DNA of 32,817 nt. Source: Streptomyces sclerotialus. GTDB taxonomy: Bacteria > Actinomycetota > Actinomycetes > Streptomycetales > Streptomycetaceae. Under the pieces are notes generated by a model that was not told the origin of the DNA, made no database searches, and was given only the letters and a program-made list of their open reading frames with translations. The stretch lies in the NCBI GenBank assembly GCA_000719105.1, contig JODX01000036.1, positions 1 to 32,817 of the forward strand. Direction: 5' to 3'. The position numbers were made by a program, and so were the translations under genes. This document shows positions 14,629 to 22,384 of this stretch, piece after piece. Position 1 is the first letter of the stretch. Each line of letters begins with the position of its first letter.

Positions 14629-15204
14629 GTGGGAGTTTCCCTGTCCAAGGGCGGCAACGTCTCGCTCAGCAAGGAGGCGCCGGGCCTGACCGCCGTCCTG
14701 GTCGGCCTCGGCTGGGACGTACGCACCACCACCGGTACCGACTACGACCTCGACGCCTCCGCCCTGCTGCTCGACGCGTCCGGCAGGGTCCTGTCGGACC
14801 GGCACTTCGTCTTCTACAACAACCTGACGAGCCCGGACGGTTCGGTGGAGCACACCGGCGACAACCTCACCGGTGAGGGCGAGGGCGACGACGAGGTCGT
14901 CAAGGTGAACCTCGCGGCCGTCCCCGCCGAGGTCGACAGGATCGTCTTCCCGGTCTCCATCCACGACGCCGAGAACCGCGGCCAGAGCTTCGGCCAGGTC
15001 CGCAACGCCTTCATCCGCGTCGTCAACCAGGCCGGCGGCGCCGAGATCGCCCGCTACGACCTGTCCGAGGACGCCTCCACCGAAACGGCCATGGTCTTCG
15101 GCGAGCTGTACCGCAACGGCGCCGAGTGGAAGTTCCGCGCCGTCGGCCAGGGGTACGCCTCCGGACTGGCCGGGATCGCCGCCGACTTCGGCGTCAACGT
15201 CTGA
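14629..15204 (+). CDS. terD: TerD-family protein
   Basis: A 191-residue TerD domain protein starting [20 protein letters not shown]. The family core is clear: [100 protein letters not shown]. These include the Asp-rich Ca2+-binding residues of TerD proteins. Such proteins contribute to tellurite and stress resistance, and in streptomycetes also to calcium-linked development. The GTG at 14629 is preceded by GGAGGAG at six bases. Two sequence oddities frame the gene: a hexanucleotide repeat in its leader and a 13-bp tandem repeat that begins at its last codon. Confidence 0.95.
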   Translation: MGVSLSKGGNVSLSKEAPGLTAVLVGLGWDVRTTTGTDYDLDASALLLDASGRVLSDRHFVFYNNLTSPDGSVEHTGDNLTGEGEGDDEVVKVNLAAVPAEVDRIVFPVSIHDAENRGQSFGQVRNAFIRVVNQAGGAEIARYDLSEDASTETAMVFGELYRNGAEWKFRAVGQGYASGLAGIAADFGVNV

Positions 15205-15250
15205 CGTCAACGTCTGACGCCGATGTCTGACGCCGACGTCTGACGTCAAC
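15199..15250. repeat. 13-bp tandem repeat, four copies, at the terD stop codon
   Basis: Units are GTCTGACGTCAAC, GTCTGACGCCGAT, GTCTGACGCCGAC and GTCTGACGTCAAC. The first supplies the last codon and stop (GTC TGA) of terD. A partial unit (GCGTCAAC) precedes it inside the coding region, so the array probably arose by duplication of the gene's own 3' end. Confidence 0.92.
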
Positions 15251-15290
15251 GCCTCCGCGGGCGCTCCGGGCCGACGACCAGGACTGTGTG

Positions 15291-15857
15291 TCAGCCGGCC
15301 AGGGCGGCGAGGGTGGCGTCGAGGTCGGTGGCCTCGGGCCGGTTGTGCGGGAGCTTGGCGAGGACCTTGGCCATGCCGCAGGTGTCGGTGAGGGCGGAGA
15401 AGACCAGGCCGCCGGCGACACCCGCGGACAGCCAGCGGGCGGCGGGCAGGCGCCGGCCGGTGAGCAGGCCGGCCAGGACGAGGGAGCCGGCGGCGAGGCG
15501 GACCTGGCGTTCCATCGCCCAGGCGGCGCGGGCGCCGGCGGGGCGGTGGACGTCGTGGCCGAGCCGGATCCAGGCGTCGGTGCCGCCGGTCAGGCCGGCG
15601 GCGGCGACGCCGTGCTCGGCCAGGCGCTCACGGGCCCGGGCGGAGCGGGCACCGGAGGCGCACACCAGGAGGAGGCCGCCGCGGTCGGCGGCGGCCCTCA
15701 GGGCGGGCAGGGCCGCGTCGAGGTGGTCCAAGGGGACGTTGTGGGCGCCGGGCAGGTGGCCGGAGGCGTATTCGCCCGGGGTGCGCACGTCGACGACGGT
15801 CAGGTCCGCGAGGCGGGCGTGGGCCTGTGCGGCGCTCAGGGAGGTGCTGGGTGACAC
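15291..15857 (-). CDS. Membrane-anchored rhodanese (YgaP-like)
   Basis: A 188-residue protein. Residues 1-100 are a rhodanese domain (VVDVRTPGEYASGHLPGAHN) with catalytic Cys66 in VCASGARSARA. The C-terminal part has two membrane segments ending LTDTCGMAKVLAKLPHNR, the DUF2892-type anchor seen in E. coli YgaP, whose rhodanese domain faces the cytoplasm and carries persulfide. The GTG at 15857 follows AAGGAAAG. It is divergent from the CsoR-family regulator with a CsoR/CstR-type palindrome between the two genes. This and the nearby CstB-like operon point to persulfide handling. Confidence 0.9.
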   Translation of the reverse strand: MSPSTSLSAAQAHARLADLTVVDVRTPGEYASGHLPGAHNVPLDHLDAALPALRAAADRGGLLLVCASGARSARARERLAEHGVAAAGLTGGTDAWIRLGHDVHRPAGARAAWAMERQVRLAAGSLVLAGLLTGRRLPAARWLSAGVAGGLVFSALTDTCGMAKVLAKLPHNRPEATDLDATLAALAG

Positions 15858-15898
15858 GGGGACTTTCCTTTGCTCTTCTTGGGCTCCCCCTTCGATAG

Positions 15899-16216
<318 letters not shown>

Positions 16217-16240
16217 GCCGATTCGAGCCGATTCACGCAG

Positions 16241-16257
16241 CCGGCCTCAGCGGCCGG
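16241..16257. terminator. Short hairpin between convergent genes
   Basis: CCGGCC and GGCCGG pair around a five-base loop, between the CstR-like gene and the convergent exporter gene. The stem is short and the call is weak. Confidence 0.35.
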
Positions 16258-16289
16258 TGCCGCCGACGCCGCCGGCCGGACTGCTCGGC

Positions 16290-17060
16290 TCAGCCGAAGG
16301 CATCGACTCGGCGGAAGGCGTCGACCAGCATGAGGGCGGCGACGGCCAGCAGTACGAGCGCGAAGGCGCGCTGCAGCCGGGTGCCGGTGACCTTGGCGGC
16401 CAGGCGCTTGCCGTCCCAGGCGCCGAGGATCGCGGCTCCGGTGAAGGGGGCGATAGCCGTCCAGTCGACGCCTGCCGTGGTGGCGCCGCGGGTGACGAGC
16501 GAGGCGAGCGAGTTCGCCGAGATGACCAGCAGGCTGGTGCCGACGGCGGCCTGCATCTCGAACGCCAGCACCGAAACCAGGGCGGGCACGGCGAGGAAGC
16601 CCCCGCCGACCCCGAGCAGTCCGGTCAGCGCCCCCAGCCCCGCGCCGGCCCCCGCGGCCTTCGCCGGCTGCGCCGCGTGGCGGCTGTGACCGGCTGCCGG
16701 GCAGGCAGGACGGAGCATGCGCGCCGCGGCCAGGGCGGCGACAGCGGCGAAGGCTGCCGTCAGGAGGGCCTGCGGCAGGTGCGCCGCCACGGTGCCCGCC
16801 GCGGCGGCGGGCACCAGTCCGGCCACCGCGAACAGCGTTCCCGCCTTCCAGCGCACGTTCCCTGCCCGGGCGTGGGCGTACAGGGCGGTGAGCGAGGTGG
16901 CGGTGATGATGATCAGGCTCGCGGTGGTGGCCGCGGCCGGGGTGAAGCCGAGCAGGTAGATCAGCGCGGGCACCGCCAGCACGCTGCCGCCCCCGCCCAG
17001 CCCACCGAGGGCCAGGCCGACCACGGCGCCGGCGACCAGGGCCAGAACCAGCGCGCTCAC
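16290..17060 (-). CDS. TauE/SafE-family sulfite/thiosulfate exporter
   Basis: A 256-residue polytopic protein with about eight membrane segments. It has the two family half-repeats, each with a glycine-rich loop: GGLGGGGSVLAVPALIYLLG near the N-terminus and LLGVGGGFLAVPALVSVLAF in the second half. TauE/SafE proteins export small sulfur oxyanions or organosulfonates. The GTG at 17060 overlaps the stop of the upstream rhodanese remnant as GTGA, so it was translated by coupling. It is the last gene of an operon headed by the CstB-like enzyme. In this setting, export of the sulfite or thiosulfate produced from persulfide oxidation is the natural role. Confidence 0.88.
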   Translation of the reverse strand: MSALVLALVAGAVVGLALGGLGGGGSVLAVPALIYLLGFTPAAATTASLIIITATSLTALYAHARAGNVRWKAGTLFAVAGLVPAAAAGTVAAHLPQALLTAAFAAVAALAAARMLRPACPAAGHSRHAAQPAKAAGAGAGLGALTGLLGVGGGFLAVPALVSVLAFEMQAAVGTSLLVISANSLASLVTRGATTAGVDWTAIAPFTGAAILGAWDGKRLAAKVTGTRLQRAFALVLLAVAALMLVDAFRRVDAFG

Positions 17061-17269
17061 GCCGCGCCACCGCTCGTACCGCGGCCCTCGGTGACCGGCA
17101 GCCCCTCGCGGGCCCAGGCGGTCGTACCGTCGGCGACACCGGTGGCCTCGACACCGCGAGCGGTGAGGACGCCGACGGCCTGCCGCGAGGTGCCGGCAGC
17201 CAGTCGCGGGGTGCCGACGGCCTGCCGCAGGGTGAGGCGGGCAGGACCACGGCGATGAAGCGAGAACAT
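17057..17269 (-). pseudogene. Rhodanese with the catalytic region deleted
   Basis: A 70-residue open frame. The start MFSLHRRGPARLTLRQAV and the end AVGVLTARGVEATGVADGTT followed by AWAREGLPVTEG are the first and last parts of a single-domain rhodanese. The middle, about 60 residues including the D-V-R strand and the catalytic Cys loop, is missing. In its place are two perfect 16-base copies of GCCGACGGCCTGCCGC (17171-17186 and 17213-17228), giving a repeated RQAVG-type peptide. It still has a start codon, a GGAG-like site and GTGA coupling to the exporter, so it may persist as a coupling peptide, but it cannot be an active sulfurtransferase. Confidence 0.7.
17171..17228. repeat. Pair of 16-bp direct repeats inside the rhodanese remnant
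   Basis: GCCGACGGCCTGCCGC occurs at 17171-17186 and again at 17213-17228, a 42-base period that keeps the reading frame. The intervening part also resembles the unit. It marks the deletion site of the catalytic region. Confidence 0.8.
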
Positions 17270-17294
17270 TACTTGATCACTCCGTGCAGGTCGT

Positions 17295-18671
17295 TCAGTC
17301 GGTGCCGTCGGGCCCGGTGAGGGTGAGGCCCGCCGCGGTGGCGGCGTCGAAGCCGTCGTCGACGGCGACCACGTCACGGCCGGCGGCGTCCAGCAGGGAC
17401 GCGGCGATCGCCGCGCGCATCCCTCCGGCGCAGTGCACCCACACCACCCCGTCCGGCACCTCGCCGATACGGCCGGGCAGCTCGTGGATCGGGATGTGGA
17501 CCGAACCGTCGACGAACCCGTCCGTACGCTCGGCGTCCCGGCGCACGTCCAGCACCACCACCTGCTCGCCACGCCCACGCGTCTCGGCGAGGTCGGCGAA
17601 GCGGGCGCGCGGGAAGGAGGCGAGCCGCTCGCCCGCACGGACCCAGCCGGCCGGGTCGCCGGTGGCGGCGGCGGCCGGGCGGTCGATGCCGACCCGGGCC
17701 AGCTCCCGCTGCGCGGCGCTGATCTGCTCGGGAGTTTCGGCCAGCAGGGTGACCGGCTTGCCCCACGGGATCAGCCAGGCCAGGTAGGTGGCGAGCTTGC
17801 CGTCGCCCTCGAAGTTGAAGGAGCCGGCCACATGTCCCCGGGCGAAGGCGACCCGGCTGCGCAGATCCACCACCCACTCCCCCGCGGCCAGCCGGGAGGC
17901 GATCTCCTCGGCGTCGGCGGGCGCGGGCGGGGTGAGGTCGACCGGTGCGGGGCCGGCGGCGTTGGCCGGGCTCATATGCGCGTAGTAGGCGGGCACGTCG
18001 TCCAGGGAGGCGAGCAGCTCGGCGACGAAGGTGTCCACGTCCCGGGTCAGCGCGTCGTTGGTCCGGCGTTCCCGGCCGATCGTGGTCGCGTCGCCCTCCG
18101 CCTGGGCGGAGGAGCAGAAACTGCCGAACCCGTGGGTGGGCAGTACCGGGACCTCGTCGTCCAGCTCGTCGGCGAGTCGGTGGGCCGAGGCGTGCTGGGC
18201 GCGGGCCAGCCGCTCGGTCAGCCGCGGCTCGACCAGGTCCGGCCGGCCCACGGTGCCGATCAGCAGCGATCCGCCGGTGAACGCCGCCACCGCCCGGCCG
18301 TCCTCCTCCAGGACGTAGGAGGTGTGATGCGGGGTGTGACCGGGCGTGGCGATCGCCCGCAGCACCAGGTTTCCGTCCACCGTGAACGTGTCACCGTCGG
18401 CGACCGGGGTGCGGGCGAAGGCGACCGACGCCCCGGCCGGCACCAGATAGCGGGCTCCGGTCACGCGGGCCAGCTCCAGACCGCCGGTGACGTAATCGTT
18501 GTGCAGGTGGGTCTCGGCGACGAAGGCGATGCCCACCCCGCGCCGCGCCGCCGCGGCGACGACCTGGTCGATGTCGCGGGGCGGATCCACCACCAGCGCG
18601 GTCCGGGCCCCGCCGGCCAGGTAGCTGCGGTTGCCCAGGCCCTCGAATTCCAGGGTGTCGACGAAGAACAC
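17295..18671 (-). CDS. CstB-like persulfide dioxygenase/sulfurtransferase fusion
   Basis: A 458-residue protein with three parts. Residues 1-240 are a metallo-beta-lactamase fold of the ETHE1/persulfide dioxygenase type, with ETHLHNDYVTGG as the metal-binding motif, then TPGHTPHHTSYVL and LPTHGFGSFC. Residues about 265-350 are a rhodanese-like domain without a catalytic Cys. Residues about 365-458 are an active rhodanese (VVVLDVRRDAERTDGFVDGS ... VWVHCAGGMRAAIA). This is the layout of CstB, which oxidises low-molecular-weight persulfides to thiosulfate. The GTG at 18671 is seven bases after AGGAGG; the GTG at 18677 is only one base away. Two CsoR/CstR-type palindromes lie just upstream. It heads an operon with the rhodanese remnant (25 bases on) and the exporter. 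Confidence 0.9.
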   Translation of the reverse strand: MFFVDTLEFEGLGNRSYLAGGARTALVVDPPRDIDQVVAAAARRGVGIAFVAETHLHNDYVTGGLELARVTGARYLVPAGASVAFARTPVADGDTFTVDGNLVLRAIATPGHTPHHTSYVLEEDGRAVAAFTGGSLLIGTVGRPDLVEPRLTERLARAQHASAHRLADELDDEVPVLPTHGFGSFCSSAQAEGDATTIGRERRTNDALTRDVDTFVAELLASLDDVPAYYAHMSPANAAGPAPVDLTPPAPADAEEIASRLAAGEWVVDLRSRVAFARGHVAGSFNFEGDGKLATYLAWLIPWGKPVTLLAETPEQISAAQRELARVGIDRPAAAATGDPAGWVRAGERLASFPRARFADLAETRGRGEQVVVLDVRRDAERTDGFVDGSVHIPIHELPGRIGEVPDGVVWVHCAGGMRAAIAASLLDAAGRDVVAVDDGFDAATAAGLTLTGPDGTD

Positions 18672-18699
18672 GACCACGCCTCCTCTTGAGCGAGTGAAG

Positions 18700-18714
18700 T
18701 ACCCCCCGGGGTAT
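18700..18714 (-). promoter_or_regulatory. CsoR/CstR-type operator B
   Basis: TACCCCCCGGGGTAT, 28 bases upstream of the CstB-like start, has the C-tract/G-tract palindrome flanked by TA. Placed where it would overlap the transcription start region. Confidence 0.7.
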
Positions 18715-18730
18715 CTGACGCTCACCCTAA

Positions 18731-18756
18731 CAGGAATACCCCCGGGGGTATTCCTG
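18731..18756 (-). promoter_or_regulatory. CsoR/CstR-type operator C (26-bp perfect palindrome)
   Basis: The core ATACCCCCGGGGGTAT is embedded in a perfect 26-base palindrome running from CAGGAATAC to GTATTCCTG. It lies 60 bases upstream of the CstB-like start and 22 bases past the stop of the His-rich protein gene, so the same sequence could also act as that gene's terminator. Confidence 0.75.
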
Positions 18757-18777
18757 GAGGGACGCGGGCCGCCCGCC

Positions 18778-19746
18778 TCAGTGCGCGTGCCCGGACCCTT
18801 CCCCCTCGGGCTCGGTCTGCGCAGGCTTCCCGGACCCGTCCGCGCCGCCTCCCGCGTACACCGTGAAGGCCGCGGTGCGCACCTCGCCCTCATGCCGGAA
18901 GTCCAGGAACAGGCGGTACGCGCCGGCACTGGGCGCCGTGGCCGTGAAGGAGACCTCGGGGCCCGGCCGCGTCCTGCCGTCGCCGGGCTCCCCTTCGGGG
19001 TGGACGTGCAGGTAGGCCAGGTCACCGGATCGCAGAGCGACCAAGTGGCCATAGGCGCCCAGATACGGCTGGAGGTCCCGGACCGGCTCGCCGTTCCTGG
19101 TCACCGTCAGCGTCAGTTCACCGGCCCTGCCGGGAGTCAGGCCGCCGTCGAGTTCCACCTCGTAGCCGTCGGTCACGGCGACGGTGTTGCGCTCGGGCAG
19201 TTCAGCGGACTCGTAGGGGCCGGCCGCGGCGAGGTCCGCGCCGAGGGTGAGCGCCTCACCGCCCTCGGGCCTGAAATCGGCGAAGACCCGGTAGCCGCCG
19301 GCCTCGGGCAGCGTCACAGGGGTGGACCAGGTCCCGTCCGCGGCCCGGACGGGATGCAGGTGACGGTAGACGGTGAGATCACGTGAGGCGAGGATCAGAT
19401 GGAGCTCCTTGCCGTGTTCGCGCCGATAAGCCGTGACCTTGCGGCCTGTTCCGTCCCGCACGACGGCGAAGCGCAGGTCGGTCCTCTCACCGGCGTCGAG
19501 GCGCGGGGTCTTCAGGTCGAGCGTGTAGCCGCCCTGCGAGATCTCGAGGCCCCCGGGCGCCGCCGCCTCATGACCGCCGCCGCCCCTCTCCTCGCGCCCG
19601 GCCTCCGCATGCCCCTCGGGACCGCCGTGTGCGCCGCCCCTCGGCCCGGGAGAGATCGCGCCCACCGTTCCGCCCACGCCGTAGGCGGTGCCGAACGTGG
19701 CGGCGAGGGCAGCGGCGAAGGCGGTGATCCGCAGTCCGGTGTTCAT
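18778..19746 (-). CDS. His-rich secreted protein with two related metal-site-like domains
   Basis: A 322-residue precursor. The N-terminus MNTGLRITAFAAALAATFGT carries a signal or anchor segment, followed by a Gly/His-rich linker (GGAHGGPEGHAEAGREERGGG). Two related beta-rich units follow: ELHLILASRDLTVYRHLHPV ... AGGYRVFADFRPEGG and GHLVALRSGDLAYLHVHPEG ... AGAYRLFLDFRHEGE. Each contains an H-x-H-P or L-H-P motif and ends AG-x-YR-x-F-x-DFR. The C-terminus is SGHAH. The histidines, and the divergent copper ATPase sharing its promoter region, suggest extracellular copper binding. I know similar genes next to copper ATPases in streptomycetes but no characterised member. The ATG at 19746 follows GAGGAG; six CTT/GAA units lie just upstream. 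Confidence 0.82.
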   Translation of the reverse strand: MNTGLRITAFAAALAATFGTAYGVGGTVGAISPGPRGGAHGGPEGHAEAGREERGGGGHEAAAPGGLEISQGGYTLDLKTPRLDAGERTDLRFAVVRDGTGRKVTAYRREHGKELHLILASRDLTVYRHLHPVRAADGTWSTPVTLPEAGGYRVFADFRPEGGEALTLGADLAAAGPYESAELPERNTVAVTDGYEVELDGGLTPGRAGELTLTVTRNGEPVRDLQPYLGAYGHLVALRSGDLAYLHVHPEGEPGDGRTRPGPEVSFTATAPSAGAYRLFLDFRHEGEVRTAAFTVYAGGGADGSGKPAQTEPEGEGSGHAH

Positions 19747-19757
19747 GACCGACTCCT

Positions 19758-19777
19758 CTTCTTCTTCTTCTTCTTCT
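19758..19777 (-). repeat. Trinucleotide (AAG/CTT) repeat in the leader of the His-rich protein
   Basis: Six CTT units plus CT on the plus strand, which is a purine tract of AAG repeats on the coding strand, immediately upstream of the GAGGAG ribosome binding site. It is unusual base composition for this genome. Confidence 0.9.
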
Positions 19778-19821
19778 GGTCACCTGCAGGCCGGTCATGG
19801 ACGCGACCGACACCGCTCAAC

Positions 19822-19840
19822 ATACCCCCCTGGGGTATAC
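19822..19840. promoter_or_regulatory. CsoR-type operator D
   Basis: ATACCCCCCTGGGGTATAC lies between the divergent His-rich protein and copper ATPase genes, nearest the former. It matches the CsoR-family palindrome well and could contain a -10 element (TATACA-like end) for the divergent gene. Confidence 0.7.
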
Positions 19841-19869
19841 AGTCAAGTGGGGCGCCACCCTTGCCTCAC

Positions 19870-19886
19870 ATACGGGCCCGGGGTAT
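19870..19886. promoter_or_regulatory. CsoR-type operator E (imperfect)
   Basis: ATACGGGCCCGGGGTAT keeps the ATAC and GGGGTAT ends but has GGG in place of CCC in the left arm. It is an incomplete or degenerate copy midway between operators D and F. Confidence 0.45.
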
Positions 19887-19904
19887 ATACATGGAGTCGA
19901 CTTC

Positions 19905-19922
19905 ATACCCCCGGGGGGTATA
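19905..19922. promoter_or_regulatory. CsoR-type operator F (copA promoter)
   Basis: ATACCCCCGGGGGGTATA lies 42 bases before the copA start. Together with D and E it gives three operator-like elements in 101 bases. Confidence 0.75.
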
Positions 19923-19964
19923 CGTTGGAGTCGGTATGAAGTGTCACGGAGATGAGGAGCAGAC

Positions 19965-22229
19965 ATGACCACCACCACGTCCGGTGCCGCCGAGGTCGAA
20001 CTGGCCATCGGCGGCATGACCTGCGCCTCGTGCGCCGCTCGCATCGAGAGGAAGCTCAACCGTCTGGACGGGGTCGAGGCCACCGTCAACTACGCCACCG
20101 AGAAGGCCAAGGTCGCCTACCGCGAGGACGTCACCGTCGCCGACCTCATCGCCACGGTGGAGGCCACCGGATACACCGCGCGCGAGCCCGAGCCCGTACG
20201 CGCCGAGCCGGAAGCGGGCGGCGGCCCGGCGCGGGACGAGGACGACGAACTGCGGCCGCTACGGCTGCGGCTGACGGCCGCCGTGGTCCTGGCCGTGCCG
20301 GTGATCGCGACGGCCATGGTCCCGGCGCTGCAGTTCGAGTACTGGCAGTGGCTCTCGCTGACGCTGGCGGCGCCCGTGGTGACGTATGCCGCCTGGCCCT
20401 TCCACCGGGCCGCCTGGACCAACGCCAGGCACGGTGCCGCCACCATGGACACGCTGATCTCCGTCGGCACGTCGGCGGCGTTCCTGTGGTCCCTGTGGGC
20501 GCTGTTCTTCGGCACGGCCGGGACGCCCGGCATGACGCACCCCTTCGAGCTCACCATCGCCCGCTCCGACGGCGCCGGGAACATCTATCTTGAGGCCGCG
20601 GCAGGTGTCACGGCCTTCATCCTGGCCGGGCGGTACTTCGAGGCGCGCTCCAAGCGCAAGGCGGGGGCGGCGCTGAAGGCCCTGCTGGAGCTGGGCGCCA
20701 AGGAGGTCACCGTGCTGCGGGACGGACACGAGGAACTCGTCCCCGTCGGTGAGCTGAAGGCCGGTGACCGGTTCCTCGTACGGCCCGGAGAGAAGATCGC
20801 CACCGATGGCGTGGTCGTCGAGGGGGCGTCCGCGGTGGACGCCTCCCTGCTGACCGGCGAGTCCGTGCCGGTGGAGGTCGGCACCGGGGACGCCGTCACC
20901 GGTGCCACGCTGAACGCCGGCGGCCGCCTGGTCGTCGAGGCGACGCGCGTCGGCGCGGACACCCAGCTCGCCCGCATGGCCAAGCTGGTGGAGGACGCAC
21001 AGAACGGCAAGGCCGCCGCCCAGCGGCTCGCCGACAGGATCTCCGCGGTCTTCGTCCCGGTCGTGATCGCCCTGGCGCTCGGCACCCTGGGCTTCTGGCT
21101 CGGCAACGGCGCGGGCCTGACCGCCGCCTTCACCGCGGCCGTCGCCGTCCTGATCATCGCCTGCCCGTGCGCCCTGGGCCTGGCCACGCCGACCGCCCTC
21201 ATGGTCGGTACCGGGCGCGGCGCCCAGCTCGGCATTCTCATCAAGGGGCCGGAGGTCCTGGAGACGACGCGCAAGGTCGACACGATCGTCCTGGACAAGA
21301 CCGGCACCGTGACCACCGGCAGGATGACGCTGCTCGCCGTGCACACCGCCGACGGCACCCACGAGGACGACGTCCTGCGTCTCGCCGGCGCCCTGGAGCA
21401 CTCCTCCGAGCACCCCGTCGCCCAGGCGGTCGCCGCCGGAGCCGCCGCCCGGATCGGCACCCTCCCCGCTCCCGAGGACTTCGCGAACATCGCCGGCCTC
21501 GGTGTCCAGGGCGTCGTCGAGGGCCACGCGGTCCTCGTCGGCCGGGAGCAGCTGCTCGCCGAGTGGGCGATGTCCCTGCCCGTGGAGCTGCGGCGGGCCA
21601 AGGCCGGGGCCGAGGCGGCCGGTCGTACGGCCATCGCGGTCGCCTGGGACGGCGAGGCCCGCGCGGTGCTCGAGGTCGCCGACGCCGTCAAGGAGACCAG
21701 CCCGGAGGCCATCCAGCGGCTGCGCGCCCTCGGACTGACACCCATGCTGCTGACCGGCGACAACAGGGCGGTCGCCGAGGCGGTCGCGGCCGAGGTGGGC
21801 ATCGCGCCCGAGCACGTGATCGCCGAGGTGCTGCCGCAGGACAAGGTCGACGTCGTCAAGCGCCTGCAGGGCGAGGGACGTTCGGTCGCCATGGTCGGCG
21901 ACGGTGTCAACGACGCCGCCGCACTCGCCCAGGCCGACCTGGGGCTGGCGATGGGTACGGGTACGGACGCCGCGATCGAGGCCGGCGACCTGACGCTCGT
22001 ACGGGGCGACCTGAGGGTCGCGGCGGACGCCATCCGCCTCTCCCGCAGGACGCTGGGCACCATCAGGTCCAACCTCTTCTGGGCCTTCGCCTACAACGTC
22101 GCCGCCCTGCCGCTCGCCGCCGCCGGCCTGCTCAACCCGATGATCGCCGGAGCGGCCATGGCCTTCTCCTCGGTCTTCGTGGTCGGCAACAGCCTGCGAC
22201 TGCGCGGCTTCCGGCCCGCCGGCCGCTGA
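19965..22229 (+). CDS. copA: Copper-translocating P-type ATPase
   Basis: A 754-residue P1B-type ATPase. One N-terminal heavy-metal domain has [17 protein letters not shown] with C20 and C23. The actuator motif TGES starts at T297, the intramembrane metal site is CPC at 400-402 ([13 protein letters not shown]), the phosphorylated residue is D444 in DKTGTVTTG, and the hinge is [20 protein letters not shown]. The last helices contain YN and MAFSS ([16 protein letters not shown] ... [16 protein letters not shown]), the residues that mark Cu(I) exporters as opposed to Zn/Cd pumps. The ATG at 19965 follows GAGGAG at five bases. It is transcribed alone, with a hairpin covering its stop codon; no copZ chaperone gene is adjacent. 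Three CsoR-type palindromes lie upstream. Confidence 0.95.
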   Translation: MTTTTSGAAEVELAIGGMTCASCAARIERKLNRLDGVEATVNYATEKAKVAYREDVTVADLIATVEATGYTAREPEPVRAEPEAGGGPARDEDDELRPLRLRLTAAVVLAVPVIATAMVPALQFEYWQWLSLTLAAPVVTYAAWPFHRAAWTNARHGAATMDTLISVGTSAAFLWSLWALFFGTAGTPGMTHPFELTIARSDGAGNIYLEAAAGVTAFILAGRYFEARSKRKAGAALKALLELGAKEVTVLRDGHEELVPVGELKAGDRFLVRPGEKIATDGVVVEGASAVDASLLTGESVPVEVGTGDAVTGATLNAGGRLVVEATRVGADTQLARMAKLVEDAQNGKAAAQRLADRISAVFVPVVIALALGTLGFWLGNGAGLTAAFTAAVAVLIIACPCALGLATPTALMVGTGRGAQLGILIKGPEVLETTRKVDTIVLDKTGTVTTGRMTLLAVHTADGTHEDDVLRLAGALEHSSEHPVAQAVAAGAAARIGTLPAPEDFANIAGLGVQGVVEGHAVLVGREQLLAEWAMSLPVELRRAKAGAEAAGRTAIAVAWDGEARAVLEVADAVKETSPEAIQRLRALGLTPMLLTGDNRAVAEAVAAEVGIAPEHVIAEVLPQDKVDVVKRLQGEGRSVAMVGDGVNDAAALAQADLGLAMGTGTDAAIEAGDLTLVRGDLRVAADAIRLSRRTLGTIRSNLFWAFAYNVAALPLAAAGLLNPMIAGAAMAFSSVFVVGNSLRLRGFRPAGR

Positions 22230-22241
22230 AGCGGCCGGCGG
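22216..22241 (+). terminator. Hairpin overlapping the copA stop codon
   Basis: CCGCCGGCCGCT and AGCGGCCGGCGG are perfectly complementary, with the stop codon TGA spanning the tip. The left arm encodes the last residues (AGR) of CopA, so the transcript would end right after the gene. Confidence 0.6.
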
Positions 22242-22341
22242 ACGAGAGCCGGGGCCGGCACATCACCGTGTGCACGGAACACTGCGAAGCACTGCGGAAG
22301 CGCAAGATCTGCTCGGGGCGATGAATGATCCGCCCGCCGCC

Positions 22342-22363
22342 TTCGTACCTCCTGGCGTACGAA
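22342..22363. promoter_or_regulatory. Inverted repeat upstream of the DUF4142 gene
   Basis: TTCGTAC and GTACGAA are separated by eight bases and end 21 bases before the ATG at 22385. It could be an operator or a leader hairpin. No further support. Confidence 0.3.
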
Positions 22364-22384
22364 CCGCTCACGTCAGGAGGCCCC

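Noticed and set aside
14554..14640. His-Ser repeat peptide readable in other frames at the terD leader
   Set aside because: It is only the translation of the GCCACA hexanucleotide repeat in the untranslated leader.
12870..15204. A complete tellurite-resistance operon
   Set aside because: Only terB and terD are present; no terA, terC, terZ or associated kinase genes are seen, and the region between is decayed.
15199..15250. CRISPR array
   Set aside because: The 13-bp units are directly adjacent with no spacers.
20259..21815. Long minus-strand frames inside copA
   Set aside because: Antisense to a complete P-type ATPase with all motifs intact.
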